A stretch of DNA of 64,000 nt. It comes from Okapia johnstoni. Taxonomy: Eukaryota > Chordata > Mammalia > Artiodactyla > Giraffidae. How positions within the stretch are numbered: position 1 is the stretch's first letter; every line of letters begins with the position of its first letter. A program made the position numbers and the translations under genes. Below are positions 1-10,851 of this stretch, piece after piece. Below the pieces are notes generated by a model that did no database searches, had not been told where the DNA came from, and saw only the letters and a program-made list of their open reading frames with translations. The stretch is taken from positions 98,295,628-98,359,627 of the forward strand of contig CM044309.1 of NCBI GenBank assembly GCA_024291935.2, given 5' to 3'.

Positions 1-299
1 TCATCACAAGACATATCACAGGGATGGTTAATATGCTGGAATATTTTAAGATATGATCATTGAAATAAGCTGTCAGCATATGTTTAAGTGACAATCAATC
101 AGCTATTGTTTATTTCATCAATGCACTGAGTTAAGAATCACTAGAAATATGAAGATGAATGGAAATAGTAGTTGCCTTAAAGGAAGTCAGCACTAAAGAT
201 GGAGTAGAGAATATGCACATTTGTATAAATTATCTGTTAGTCCTAATTTTCTTTATTTGTAAATAAAGAGGTTAGTCTAGTTAATTTATGAGCTCTTCT

Positions 300-1080
300 T
301 TTTGCCTTTTAACATCTTTTTTAAAAAAATTTCCCTTTGTATTTACATGCTTGAACAACAACAAAAATAAAAATATAATATATTGAGAAGTCCCCTAAAA
401 TCTATCTCTGTAGATAACACCATTTATTAGTTTCTTATATATGTTTCCATGTAATTCTTCTGTGTAAAGCAAGCAAATATGAATATACGTTCCTCATACT
501 TTTTAAAATAAAAGGTATCATATAATACGTAAATAACCTTGAATTTTCTGAGTGAAATAAATTCTATAAGTATAATACTTTACCATTCTTGTCTACAGCT
601 GCATAGTATTTCAACATGTTTATTTAACCAATTCCTTAAAGTGGACGCTTAGAGGGATTTTTTTCTTGTTTATTTTTTAAATTGTTTACTGTAACAAATA
701 ATATGGCAACACGTATTTGAGTCCTTATAATGGCCTCCCATGGGCTTCCCTGGTGGCTCAGACAGTAAAGAATCTACTTGCAATGCAAGAGACACGAGTT
801 TGATCCCTGGGTCAGTAAGATCCCCTGGAGAAGGAAATGACAACCCACTCCAGTATTCTTGTCTGGAGAATCCCATGGACAGAGGAGTCCGGCATGTTAC
901 TGTCCATGGGGTCGCAAAGAGTCAGACACAACTGAGCAACTAGTGCTCAAAGGCCTCCCATGGCCACCAGGCCGACAAGCAAATGCACTTTATTCCCCTC
1001 TAGAGGGTTGATATTATATTGCATTCCCACCAGCAATTTATGAAGCTTAATTCCATTTTCTTAATTAAAATCCTACACAT
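300..1080 (-). mobile_element. Antisense relic of an old L1 (L1M-type), split by a SINE
   Basis: The text around 590-730 (a small-element 'CTGCATAGTATT' motif followed by 'TTTATTTAACCA') and around 1020-1050 ('TTGCATTCCCACCAGCAAT') matches the remembered antisense strand of the L1 ORF2 3' region. The two parts are separated by the Bov-tA SINE at 744-951. No open frame survives. The subfamily cannot be given by eye, and the left edge near 300 is approximate. Confidence 0.6.
744..951 (+). mobile_element. Bov-tA SINE with 12-bp target-site duplication
   Basis: The element starts with a tRNA-Glu-like head with a recognisable Pol III B-box-like stretch near 801-811, followed by the Bov-A body (consensus-like 'CCCACTCCAGTATTCTTG') and the 3' end 'GAGTCAGACACAACTGAG'. 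The 12-mer GGCCTCCCATGG occurs at 732-743 and again at 952-963, which I read as the target-site duplication. The insertion lies inside an older antisense L1. Confidence 0.92.
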
Positions 1081-1151
1081 TTCTTAAAAACACAAAAATG
1101 AAGCCAGGCCATAGTTACCATGGTAAAATAAAATACAGCTATACAGTAGCC

Positions 1152-1360
1152 AGGCTTCCCAGATGACACAGTGGTAAAGAATTTGCTTGCCAGTGCAGGA
1201 GACACAGGAGATGTGGGTTCGATCCCTGGGTGGGGAAGATCCCCTGGAGGAGGGCATGGCAACCCACTCCAGTATTGTTGTCTGGAGAATCCCATGGACA
1301 GAGGAGCCTGGTGAGCTACAGTCCATGGGATCACAAAGAGTCAGACACGACTGAAGCAAC
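1152..1360 (+). mobile_element. Bov-tA SINE
   Basis: Full-length head and Bov-A body in the same orientation as the copy at 744, about 200 bp downstream of it. The head reads AGGCTTCCCAGATGACACAG, and the 3' end carries the GACACGACTGAAGCAAC motif. No clean target-site duplication was found. Confidence 0.9.
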
Positions 1361-2376
1361 TGGGTATGCAGTACATAGAGTAGCCAAGAAAAATGTATTG
1401 TTGCCTTTTTATGTAAACACAGTGACATGAAAGGTACTTTTAGTCACAGACAGTGGTTTTGACTTCCATCACACAGGAAAACTTTTTCTTCAGTAGAAGG
1501 AAAAAGATCACCATTCATTCTAAATGTTTTCTCCTATCTTTTGGCATGATAGGTGTCCCCTAGCACCTTCCTCATCCAACTAGCCATTCTGATTTTCTCA
1601 CTTAGCAATTTTGTGCAGCCAGGAGAAAAATCTCTTCTTAGTTGATAAAAATCTTTTTTTCTCGTCTTTAATGTTTTCTAGATTTTTGGATTTAACTGAT
1701 AAAGGACTGTCCTTCTAAAATCCAAACAAAAAACTCTGTCCAAGCAGATAAGTGATCATGAACCCTGCACACGAAACTGTACAAAATCCGTTTTAGAGTC
1801 ATTCTGTTGTGAACCATTCTCAGGCACATTATCCCGTTGCCAAGAGCTCTGACTATTCTCTAGCTATTATCTGACTGTATTTGTGAACGACAGGAAAACC
1901 AGACCCAGCAGCTGCAGAAAAAGAGAGTCTTGGCAAGATTAGAACAGCCAACCAAATGACAGGGGAGTGAATTGCTCCAGTCAGGTCTACATGAGTTAGA
2001 TTCTTATTATATTGTTTCCCTTTTTAAGTTAATTGAGCCAACTTTTTCATGTAAGAAAAAGGAACTTGTAAATATTTTCATTTCAGTTAATCAGATAAAA
2101 ACTATATTTCAGAGTCCCAGAGAATAAAGGAAAAGGGCATCAGATTCATCTGAGAGTCTATGTTTCTCTGAAATTTATTGTTCTTAGACTTATGTTGGCT
2201 GCACAGAACTAGTATCTCCCTTCTCTTTTTGAAGAAACTGAATTTTACCTTTCTTAGTATTCCCATTTGGTGTTGAACTCTTTAGAATCATTAGAAACAT
2301 CATATGGTCAATCTTTGAACAATAAAGAGTCTCTACTTGCTCAGAAGTCCAAAGGCCACAGATGTAGTGTTCTAGA

Positions 2377-2379
<3 letters not shown>
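1361..2379. other. No gene or recognised repeat
   Basis: About 1 kb of AT-rich sequence with stops in all frames. I recognise no repeat family, RNA gene or promoter here. Confidence 0.5.
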
Positions 2380-2449
<70 letters not shown>

Positions 2450-2471
2450 TATATATATATAATATATATTA
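2380..2471. repeat. (TA)n microsatellite, about 90 bp
   Basis: Alternating TA runs from 2380 to about 2441, then two short AATATA interruptions to about 2471. It encodes only a meaningless YI-repeat ORF on the minus strand. A tract this long is expected to be length-polymorphic. Confidence 0.97.
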
Positions 2472-2682
2472 TTTAACATCTTGAGTACACATCCCCCCAA
2501 AACTTGGGAGGTATTATTTTCCCCTGTTAATATATAAGGGAAATATAGTTGAAAGAGATAACTTCTAAAAAGGAAACATTTGATAAGCAGCATCATTGAA
2601 TTTGAAATCTAGTTCTCATACCATATTATTCTTGGGAAGCAAAGATAGAATGCTGCCTCAGATTTTGCTTTTTACATATAGA

Positions 2683-3290
2683 CAGTTCATTCTCATTATT
2701 CACAGTAGTTATATTGTTTAAAGTCAACACAAACATTGAATTAGCAAGTACCAGAAACCTTATTGCCAGGAGAAACATGGGAATGCTCCAAGCCTCTGGT
2801 CACATTTCATCAATTGATCAATATTTTACATATGTTTCTGCTTAAAGATACTTATTTATTGATTTCTTAACACTGAATGTACAGACACCACTATAACTCA
2901 AGCCTGAATAAATCTTATCTATCGCATGCATTTTCTCTGTAAGGCATGTTACAGCTTTCTTGCAAACAACACTTCAGCAAACACCGTAGTTGAGGGCCAT
3001 ATTAAACAGCAAAACCACCCACAAAAGGTACCAAAACGTGAAAAACTAAATATACCACAGAAAGGACACTTGTGTGCAGTTTGAGAGCTGACACCAGGAG
3101 GCAGAGCATCACTTTGTTCAACCTTAACTGGGAACATGTGCATCTGACAACTCTACTTTTTGCCCCTCTGCACATGTTCATGAATGACCAGGAAATCACT
3201 GGTGAGAATGTTGTCTTGAGGGTTACAAGTAAAGTTTAGTGAGTAGGTGGTAAATTCTACAATTAGAAATGGTAGAAGTTGAATCTTTAC
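2683..3290 (-). mobile_element. Tigger-like (pogo/Tc1-mariner) DNA transposon relic, internally deleted
   Basis: The left end (CAGTTCATTCTCATTATTC) resembles the terminal inverted repeat of Tigger-class elements. The right end near 3225-3285 resembles the matching opposite terminus. Between them, minus-strand sequence around 2890-3050 resembles the start of a Tigger transposase gene: on the minus strand, an ATGGCCCTCAACTACG-type start lies near 3002. At about 600 bp it is far shorter than an autonomous Tigger (about 2.5 kb), so it is a deletion derivative. It is heavily decayed and has no usable ORF. The subfamily is uncertain. Confidence 0.55.
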
Positions 3291-3903
3291 AAAAACCCAT
3301 AAGACTCCAAAATCCATGGGCAGAACCTCATTGTAGACAGTCTATGTAAAACTTCACTCACTCTCTAAAATCAAATGGAAATTCAATGAGATTTTTTTAC
3401 ATGAATATGATTTCTGGGGCCATTTAGTCTTCAGATGTCTGGTTCAGTTTATTCAAATTCCTCAGAGTGGTAGCTCTGGGCTCACTGATGTCATTTGATG
3501 TATTTCCACATCATTTTCTCACTTCATCTTCTTTATGTTTCTGTTTAGGCCAGAGAGACCAGAATTGCAATTTAAGTCCTATTTCTTCAAACACACTGTT
3601 AAATACTATCTAACTTGGTAGTGATATGATATTCCCAGAATAATACAAGTCAAATTCAACTCCATTCAAGAAATAATTATTGTGCTCTTTGTTTTAGTAC
3701 ATTTTAGCTTCCTAATAATTTTACTTCTTCATTGATGATTCTCTGAAATACATTCCCTAAGTAATTTGTAGGCCTGCACCTTTAAAATCCTTCTATATTA
3801 TGAAGTGAACACATTTAAATGACTGTCATGATATTTTTCCTTACCTCCAAAAATATTCAGCACTTCTATAAGTGGCTATTCTAAAAATGTGTATATATTC
3901 TAA
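3291..3903. other. No gene or recognised repeat
   Basis: AT-rich sequence, all frames closed. Nothing recognised. Confidence 0.5.
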
Positions 3904-3930
3904 CTCTCTCTCTTTCTTTGTGTGTGTGTT
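3904..3930. repeat. Short CT/GT-rich simple repeat
   Basis: A CTCTCTCT run followed by a TGTGTGTGTG run abuts the 3' side of the minus-strand SINE, as is common for SINE tails. Confidence 0.8.
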
Positions 3931-4134
3931 CAGCCCCTCAGACATGTTCAACTCTTTGTGATCCCATGGACTATAGCCCACCAGGCTCCTTGTCCATGGG
4001 ATTTCCTGGAAAGAATACTGGAGTGGGTTGCCATTTCCTCCTCCAGGGGATCTTCCTGACCCAGTGATCGAACTCATGTCTCCTGCGTCTCTTGCCTTGG
4101 CAGGCAGATATTTTACTAAGCCACCTGGGAAGAC
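3931..4134 (-). mobile_element. Bov-tA SINE
   Basis: The Bov-A body reads on the minus strand (ACTCTTTGTGATCCCATGGA at about 3951) and the tRNA-like head ends near 4134 (GCCACCTGGGAAG). An insertion in the head, TCTCCTGCGTCTCTTGCC, is a variant seen in several copies in this window. CTCTCTTT occurs on both sides, a weak target-site-duplication candidate. Confidence 0.88.
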
Positions 4135-4685
4135 CCTCTCTTTACCTACATATAAATACATACATACATATATATCATATATTTAAATAATTATCTGAGC
4201 ATTTATTACAGGTCATCCATCTCATTGAAAATATTACAAGTTTCATTTTTTAGTAAAAGCCATGCTTTATATTTATATGATTGTCACAGAGAAAATACAA
4301 TGAAGAACTAAGTACAAGAGAAGGGAAAATGCCCAGACTAGAGATCTGGAAACAGTACTACCAAGGTCAAATTATCCTTTGAGGAGTGTGAATTCCTTTC
4401 TCATAGATCCTTCCTGTCTCTGATGCCCAGGACATCATTATTAATAAAGAAAAATGTCTAAATGTGTGACTCCAAAATACAAGAGTTAAGCTTGGGGTTT
4501 AAGTGTGAACCACTATCACCGTGATCTTTGGGACACTGTCAACAGGTTTTTTTATGACAGCAGTGGATAAGTAGCTGTCCTAGACTGAAAAATTCATGTG
4601 GCAGCCAAGAAAGAAAGGCCAAAGACATCAACCTTCCTGTCTACTTCTTGCTCCACATGTTGGAAGTTGGGGATAAGATGATAAG
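4135..4685. other. No gene or recognised repeat
   Basis: A short ATACATACATATATAT tract at 4151-4172, otherwise unassigned AT-rich sequence. Confidence 0.45.
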
Positions 4686-5032
4686 GGCTGTCTTGTCAGA
4701 TTGGGCTGCCATAACAAATTATCAGAGATTAGGTGATTTAAACAACCACCTACTCACAGTTTGCTTTGTCACAGTTCTGAAGGATAGAAGGCCAACATCA
4801 AGGTGCCAGCTAGCCAATTTGGCTTCTTGTGAGGGCTCTCTTCCCGGCTTGCAGATAGCCACTTTCCCGCTGTGTCCTCACATGGCAGTAAACAACAGTG
4901 AGCTCTCTAGAATTTCATCTTATAAAGACGGTAATTACCTCCATAAAATTTCCATCTCCAAACATAGTCCCATTGAGTGTGAGGGATTCAACATATTAGT
5001 TTGTGGCAGTATCGGGTTGTACATTACAAAGA
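4686..5032 (-). mobile_element. MLT1-type LTR (ERVL-MaLR), antisense
   Basis: Landmarks of the MLT1 LTR antisense strand appear in order: GGGCTGCCATAACAAATTA (about 4703), TCACAGTTCTGAAGG (about 4756), TGTCCTCACATGG (about 4874) and CATCTCCAAACATAGTC (about 4951). A 129-codon ORF at 4648-5037 on the plus strand is simply this LTR read through. No flanking internal retroviral sequence is seen, so it is a solo or fragmentary LTR. Confidence 0.78.
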
Positions 5033-5214
5033 TTTAGTATATGATAGGGAGTAAGTTAATGGATCAGAAAGGAGACTTGAGATGGAAAGCATAGAACTTT
5101 CTAATCACTTAGAGAAGTTGTGACAACAGCAGTTAATAGGAGAAATCAGTTACATTATTGTATTTGTATGGCAGGCTGGTAGTATAGGTCATAGTACTGA
5201 CATATATATAAGAA

Positions 5215-7491
5215 GGAAGCAAAGACTCTACACATGGACATCACCAGAAGGTCAGCACCGTAATCAGATTGATTATATTCTTTGCAGCCAAAGATGGAAA
5301 AGCTCTATACAGTCAGCAAAAACAAGACCGGGAGCTGACTGTGGCTCAGATCATGAACTCCTTATTGCCAAATTCAGACTTAAATTGAAGAAGGTAGGGA
5401 AAATCACTAGACCATTCAAGTATGACCTAAATCAAATCCCTTATGAGTACACAGTGGAAGTGACAAATAGATTTAAGGGACTAGATCTGATATAGACAGA
5501 GTGCCTGATGAACTATGGACAGAGGTTTGTGACATTGTACAGAAGACAGGGATCAAGACCATCCCCATGGAAAAGAAATGAAAAACAGCAAAATGGCTCT
5601 CTGAGGAGGCCTTACAAATAGCTGTGAAAAGAAGAGAAGTGAAAAGTAAAGGAGAAAAGGAAAGATATTGCCATTTGAATGCTGAGTTCCAAAGAATAGC
5701 AAGGAGAGAAAAGAAAGCCTTCCTCAGCAGTCAGCGCAAAGAAATAGAGGAAAACAACAGAATGGGAAAGACTAGAGATCTCTTCAAGAAAATTAGAGAT
5801 AGCAAGGGAACATTTCATGCAAGATGGGCTCGATAAAGGACAGAAATGTTATGGACCTAACAGAAGCAGAAGATATTAAGAAGAGGTGGCAAGAATACAC
5901 AGAAGAACTGTACAAAAAAGATCTTCACGACCCAGATAATCACGATGGTGTGATCACTCACCAAGAGCCAGACATCCTGGAATGTGAAGGCAAGTGGGCC
6001 TTAGAAAGCATCACTACGAACAAAGCTAGTGGAGGTGATGGAATTCCAATTGAGCTATTTCAAATCCTGAAAGATGATGCTGTGAAAGTGCTGTACTCAA
6101 TATGCCAGCAAATTTGGAAAACTCAGCAGTGGCCACAGGACTGGAAAAGGTCAGTTTTCATTCCAGTCCCAAAGAAAGGCAATGACAAAGAATGCTCAAG
6201 CCAGCGCACAATTGCATGCATCTCATACGCTAGTAAAGTAATGCTCAAAATTCTCCAAGCCAGGCTTCAGCAATACGTGAACCGTGAACTTCCAAGTGTT
6301 CAAACTGGTTTTAGAAAAGGCAGAGGAACCAGAGATCAAATTGCCAACATCCCCTAGATCATCAAAAAAGCAAGAGAGTTCCAGAAAAACATCTATTTCT
6401 GCTTTATTGACTATGCCAAAGCCTTTGTGTGGATCACAATAAACTGTGGAAAATTCTGAAAGAGATGGGAATACCAAACTACCTGACCTGTCTCTTGAGA
6501 AACCTGTATGCAGGTCAGGAAGCAACAGTTAGAACTCGACATGGAACAACAGACTGGTTCCAAATAGGAAAAGGAGTACGTCAAGGCTGTATATTGTCAC
6601 CCTGCTTATTTAACTTGTATGCAGAGTACATCATGAGAAAAGCTGGACTGGAAGAAACACAAGCTGGAATCAAGATTGCCGGGAGAAATATCAATAACCT
6701 CAGATATGCAGATGACACCACCCTTATGGCAGAAAGTGAAGAGAAACTAAACAGCCTCTTGATGAAAGTGAAAGAGGAAAGTGAAAAAGTTGACTTAAAG
6801 CTCAACATTCAGAAAACTAAGATCATGGAATTTGGCCCCATCACTTCATGGGAAATAGACGGGGAAACAGTGGAAACAGTGTCAGACTTTATTTTTCTGG
6901 GTTCCAAAATCACTGCAGATGGTGATTGCAACCATGAAATTAAAAGATGCTTACTCCTTGGAAGGAAAGTTATGACCAACCTAGACAACATATTAAAAAG
7001 CAGAGACATTACTTTGCCAACAAATATCCATCTAGTCAAGGTTATTGTTTTTCCAGTAGTCATGTATGGATGTCAGTGTTGGATGGTGAAGAAAGCTGAG
7101 CTCCGAAGAATTGATGCTTTTGAACTGTGGTGTTGGAGAAGACTCTTGAGAGTCCCTTGGATGGCAAGGAGATTCAACCAGTCCACCCTAAAGGAAATCA
7201 GTCCTGAGTGTTCATTTGAAGGACTGATGTTGAAGCTGAAACTCCAATACTTGGCCACCTCATGTGAAGAGTTGACTCATTTGAAAAGACCCTGATGCTG
7301 GGAAGGATTGGGGACAGGAGGAGAAGGGGACAACAGTGGATGAGATGGCTGGATGGCATCACTGACTCGATGGACATGAGTTTGGGTAAACTCTGGGAGT
7401 TGGTGATGGAAAGGGAGGCCTGGCGTGCTGCGATTCATAGGGTCGCAAAGAGTCAGACACAACTAAGTGACTGAACTGAAGTGAACCGAAC
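5215..7491 (+). mobile_element. BovB (RTE) LINE, longest copy in the window, 5'-truncated
   Basis: It begins inside the C-terminal end of the APE-type endonuclease: the SDH catalytic motif is encoded at 5346-5354. It runs through the linker, the reverse transcriptase (YADD at 6705-6716) and the C-terminal domain to the ACTGAA-rich 3' end near 7490. At about 2.27 kb of a roughly 3.2-kb element, it lacks the first half of the endonuclease. No convincing target-site duplication was found. Compared with the other copies here it has several disabling changes, listed in the pseudogene entry. Confidence 0.95.
5300..7295 (+). pseudogene. Decayed BovB ORF2-like protein (endonuclease end plus reverse transcriptase)
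   Basis: The protein would nick DNA and reverse-transcribe LINE (and Bov-tA) RNA. The reading frame is broken at least five times: a 2-bp gain near 5490; a 1-bp loss near 5820; a TAG at about 6355 where other copies encode Trp; a 4-bp loss near 6426 just after the AKAF part of reverse transcriptase motif A, removing the first catalytic Asp; and a 1-bp loss near 7254. The longest intact pieces are 5824-6357 (177 codons) and 6429-7295 (288 codons, with GVRQGCILSP and YADD). It is not functional. Confidence 0.9.
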
Positions 7492-8237
7492 TTTATAAGT
7501 TCATGAAATTAGACCAGTATTGATATATAAAAGCCCATTTGTTCATATAGATATGGAATCTTCTGAGCAGTAATCAGATATTTTGATTTGCATCCAGCTT
7601 TTTTTCATAGATGCACTTAAGAAATGCATGTAAGCATTTTTTTTAATGCTCAGTTTGCATTGAGCTAGAAATAGGTTCTAACAAGGGATAGTGTCATGCA
7701 TGAAAAAATGTTTTAGCATTTACTTTAACAAAAACATAATGAAAGCCCAAGGTTTATAAACTTGGGCTACTTGTTATTTATTACAGAGATTATTTAATAC
7801 AGACATATTTCCCCAGTGTTTATCTTTTCTATGTAGCATGAAACAAAATGGACTCATGCAATAAAGGACAGCATCATTACAAGATTTTTGCCAGTGTGCT
7901 TACTAACTAATGAGTTTACCTGTAGACTCTTGGCATTTTTGTTTTCCTCCATACAATCTTTGCATTCCCAATTGCCACAAAACTTTCATCAACAATTGTA
8001 TCCTTTGAAGAGAACTTTTCTTTCCGTGGGATGTATGAAACTGTAGGACAATTTCTCCAAAATGTGGCAACTCCCTGAAACCCAAGGATATTGCCAATGA
8101 AAATGAGGTCAATAAAGATAAAGTGAACGAAAAAATACATTTTTTTTTATAAAATAGCTAGATTTTTCTAAAGTATATGCAATTTATATACATACAAATC
8201 CATAAAAAATTTTAAAGTGTTAAGTATGCACAAATAC
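7492..8237. other. No gene or recognised repeat
   Basis: AT-rich. Two overlapping minus-strand ORFs (7903-8140, up to 74 codons) show no recognisable domain and could be chance. Confidence 0.45.
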
Positions 8238-8360
8238 TGGAGAAGGAAATGAATTCCCATGCCAGTATTCTTGCCTGGGAAATCCCCTGGACAGAGGCAC
8301 CTGGCAGGCTATAGTCCATGGGGCAACAAAAGGGTTGGACACAACTTAGCAACTTAGCAC
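8238..8360 (+). mobile_element. 5'-truncated Bov-tA (Bov-A body only)
   Basis: It starts at CTGGAGAAGGAAATGAATT and ends near TTGGACACAACTTAGCAAC. The tRNA-like head is missing. ATGCACAAATAC (8226-8237) and ATACACAAATAT (8361-8372) match at 10 of 12 positions and are a likely decayed target-site duplication, so truncation probably happened at insertion. Confidence 0.85.
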
Positions 8361-8372
8361 ATACACAAATAT

Positions 8373-9195
8373 ATTCCATAATATTTATAGTTAGAAAATT
8401 TTTCATCAGACTTCATGCATCCTATTGTCTTCTACATGGTCATTAAAGAGTACCACAGAATTTATCTTTGAAAAGTAAAAGGAAAGTGGTAGAAATACCA
8501 GTAAAACTGCCAATCATGTCAATTATTTTACAAAAACCACCACCTTTACTTAGAGAAAGCACAGAATTTCCAGTCTGTGGAAATTGTCAGTGTATCTCAT
8601 GAAATTAATAAAATGGTATTAAGAGAAGCAAACATTTTTTTTCTTTCAAATAATTATTAAAAATTTCAAATTATATTTTAGAACTCACTCATGATAATTT
8701 CAGTAAATGAAGCAATGATTATAGAATTTGCCTTTTGTATGCTTCAGTTTAGTTAAGATTCATGTGTGTACCCTGCTCTGGAGCTGTATTTATATATATA
8801 TATTTCCCATTCACACCCTAAATAACACTTGATATATCTAAAGAGCTACTGTGTATTCTGAGGCATGTACAAAAGCATATTTAGAATGCAAGGTAAATTT
8901 TCTATTCTATCTAGTTTAGGATAAACTTAAAAATATTTTCCAGGTGGTTTTGAAATTTTTATAAGCTGATCATAATAATGCAGAAGCTTTATTTCTTTCA
9001 CTTAGCTTTGATATTTTTGAAGTAAAGGATGACCAAGGGGGAAAAAAAAGCCTTTTACATCCATCTGTTAAAATACTTGATAGATCATAATTGAACTATG
9101 TCTAAATAGCTGATAAAAACTGATCATAAGAGTGTATAAGTTGACAACAGATTTTTCTTAGAAAAAAAATTAACTAAAATTTTTGAATACATCCA
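8373..9195. other. No gene or recognised repeat
   Basis: Very AT-rich with a short TATATATATATA at 8792-8803. Nothing else recognised. Confidence 0.45.
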
Positions 9196-9240
9196 TAATT
9201 ATGGTAGACAACTTCTAAAATGGCTCTCCATGGTCCCTGC

Positions 9241-9680
9241 ATGTATGGATATGAGGGTTGGACCGTAAAGAAAGCTGACTACCAAAGAATTGATGCTTTT
9301 GAATTGTGGTGTTCAGAAGACTCTTGAGAGTCCCTTGGACTGCAAGGAGATCAAACCAGTCAATCTTAAAGGAAATCAGTCCTGAATATTGATTGGAAGG
9401 ACTGATGCTGAAGCTGAAGCTCTAATACTTTGGCCACTTGAAGGGAAGAGTGGACTCATTCGAAAAGACCCTACTCTTTCGAAAAGATCATGATGCTGGG
9501 AAAGACTGAGGGCAAGAGGAGAAGGGCCCAACAGAGGGAGAGATGGTTGGATGGCATCACCGACTCAATGGACGTGAATTTGAGTGAACTCTGGGAGATA
9601 GTGAAGGACAGGGAAGCCTGGTGTGCTGCAGTTCATGAGGTTGCAGAGAGTTGGACATGGCTTAGTGACTGAACAACAAT
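9241..9680 (+). mobile_element. BovB 3' end fragment
   Basis: It covers the C-terminal end of the BovB coding region (GTATGGATATGAGGGTTGGA onwards) to the 3' end GACTGAACAACAAT. It carries frameshifts and a small local repeat of the CGAAAAGA segment near 9460-9490. It interrupts the MLT1-type LTR. Confidence 0.92.
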
Positions 9681-9699
9681 ATAATTGCAGTAGTGTTAG

Positions 9700-9906
9700 T
9701 CACTTGGGACTTCCCTGGTGGCTCAGACGGTAAAGTGTCTGCCTCCAATGCAGTAGACTCGGGTTCAAGCCCTGGGTCAGAAAGATCTCCTGGAGAAGGA
9801 AATGGCAACCCGCTCCAGTATTCTTGCCTGGAAAATCCCATGGATGGAGGAGCCTGGTAGGCTACAGTCCATGGGGTTGCAAAGAGTTGGACATGACTGA
9901 GCAACT
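9700..9906 (+). mobile_element. Bov-tA SINE, left arm of an inverted pair
   Basis: Complete tRNA-like head (GACTTCCCTGGTGGCTCAGA) and Bov-A body. Its 3' tail becomes a (CACT)n microsatellite at 9906-9948. A second Bov-tA in the opposite orientation follows 35 bp later. Confidence 0.93.
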
Positions 9907-9948
9907 TCACTCACTCACTCACTCAGTCACTCACTAATCACTCAGTCA
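9906..9948. repeat. (TCAC)n tetranucleotide repeat
   Basis: About ten TCAC/TCAG/TAAT units between the tails of two oppositely oriented SINEs. Confidence 0.9.
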
Positions 9949-10136
9949 TGTCCAACTCTTTGCAGCCCCGCCAGCTGTAGCCCTCCAGGCTTCCCTTTCC
10001 ATGGAATTTTCTAGGCAAGAATACTAGAATGGATTGTCATTCCTTTCTCCAGGGAAACTTCCCAACCCAGGGATTGAACCCAGGTCTCCTGCATTGCAAG
10101 CAGATTCTTTACCGTCTAAGCCACCAGGGAAGCCCT
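9942..10136 (-). mobile_element. Bov-tA SINE, right arm of an inverted pair
   Basis: Bov-A body on the minus strand from about 9945, with the head ending in GCCACCAGGGAAGCCC at about 10135. TAATTGCAGTAG (9682-9693) and TAATTGTGGTAG (10137-10148) match at 10 of 12 positions around the whole SINE pair and may be a target-site duplication. Confidence 0.92.
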
Positions 10137-10224
10137 AATTGTGGTAGACAACTTCTAAGATGGCTAACCATTGTCCCAGCCCCCTGGGTATTTATACCCT
10201 TGAGGTACCTCCCTTTGAGAGTAG

Positions 10225-10501
10225 CTGTTGCTGCTGCTGCTAAGTCGCTTCAGTTGTGTCCAACTCTGTATGACCCCATAGAGGGCAGCCACCAGGCTCC
10301 CCTATCCCTGGGATTCTCTAGGCAAGAACACTGGAGTGTGTTGCCATTTGCTTCTCCAATGCATGAAAGTGAAAAGTGAAAGTGAAGTCGCTCAGTCGTG
10401 TCCGACTCTCAGCGACCCCATAGACTGCAGCCTACCATGCTCCTCCTTCCATGGGATTTTCCAGGCAAGAGTACTTGAGTGGGTTGCCATTGCCTTCTCC
10501 G
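10225..10501 (-). mobile_element. Bov-A2 SINE (dimeric Bov-A) with 11-bp target-site duplication
   Basis: Two Bov-A units in the same orientation are joined by an ATGCATGAAAGTGAAAAGTG linker (about 10359). A (CTG)n run at 10225-10240 is the reverse complement of the (CAG)n tail. TTTGAGAGTAG at 10214-10224 and 10502-10512 is a perfect target-site duplication inside the MLT1-type LTR. Confidence 0.95.
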
Positions 10502-10851
10502 TTTGAGAGTAGACGTGCTTCCAATGAATAAAATCTGAAAAAGTGATTGAATGCCATTTCATATACTAGATTACAAAAGACTGTGACTTCTGTCTGGTTA
10601 GAGCCCTTTCTTGCTTGTCCTGATAAAGTCAGCTATAGTCTTCTGAACCACCCTATGCAGAATCTCAAGGGCAAGAAAGTGATAGAAGCTTCCAGCAATA
10701 GCTTTCAAGGAATTCAGGCCTCAGTCCAACAGCCTGAGAGACACTGAATTCTATCAACAAACCCTGAGAGAGCTACTAACCAAGTTGAACTGTGAAATGA
10801 CTGTGGCAGGTCAAATCTCAATCACATCACTGTAGGAGACCCTGAACCTTC

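Noticed and set aside
2378..2596. Minus-strand ORF ending in a YI repeat
   Set aside because: Translation of the (TA)n microsatellite.
4648..5037. 129-codon plus-strand ORF as a possible gene
   Set aside because: It coincides with an antisense MLT1-type LTR and has no domain. Chance ORF.
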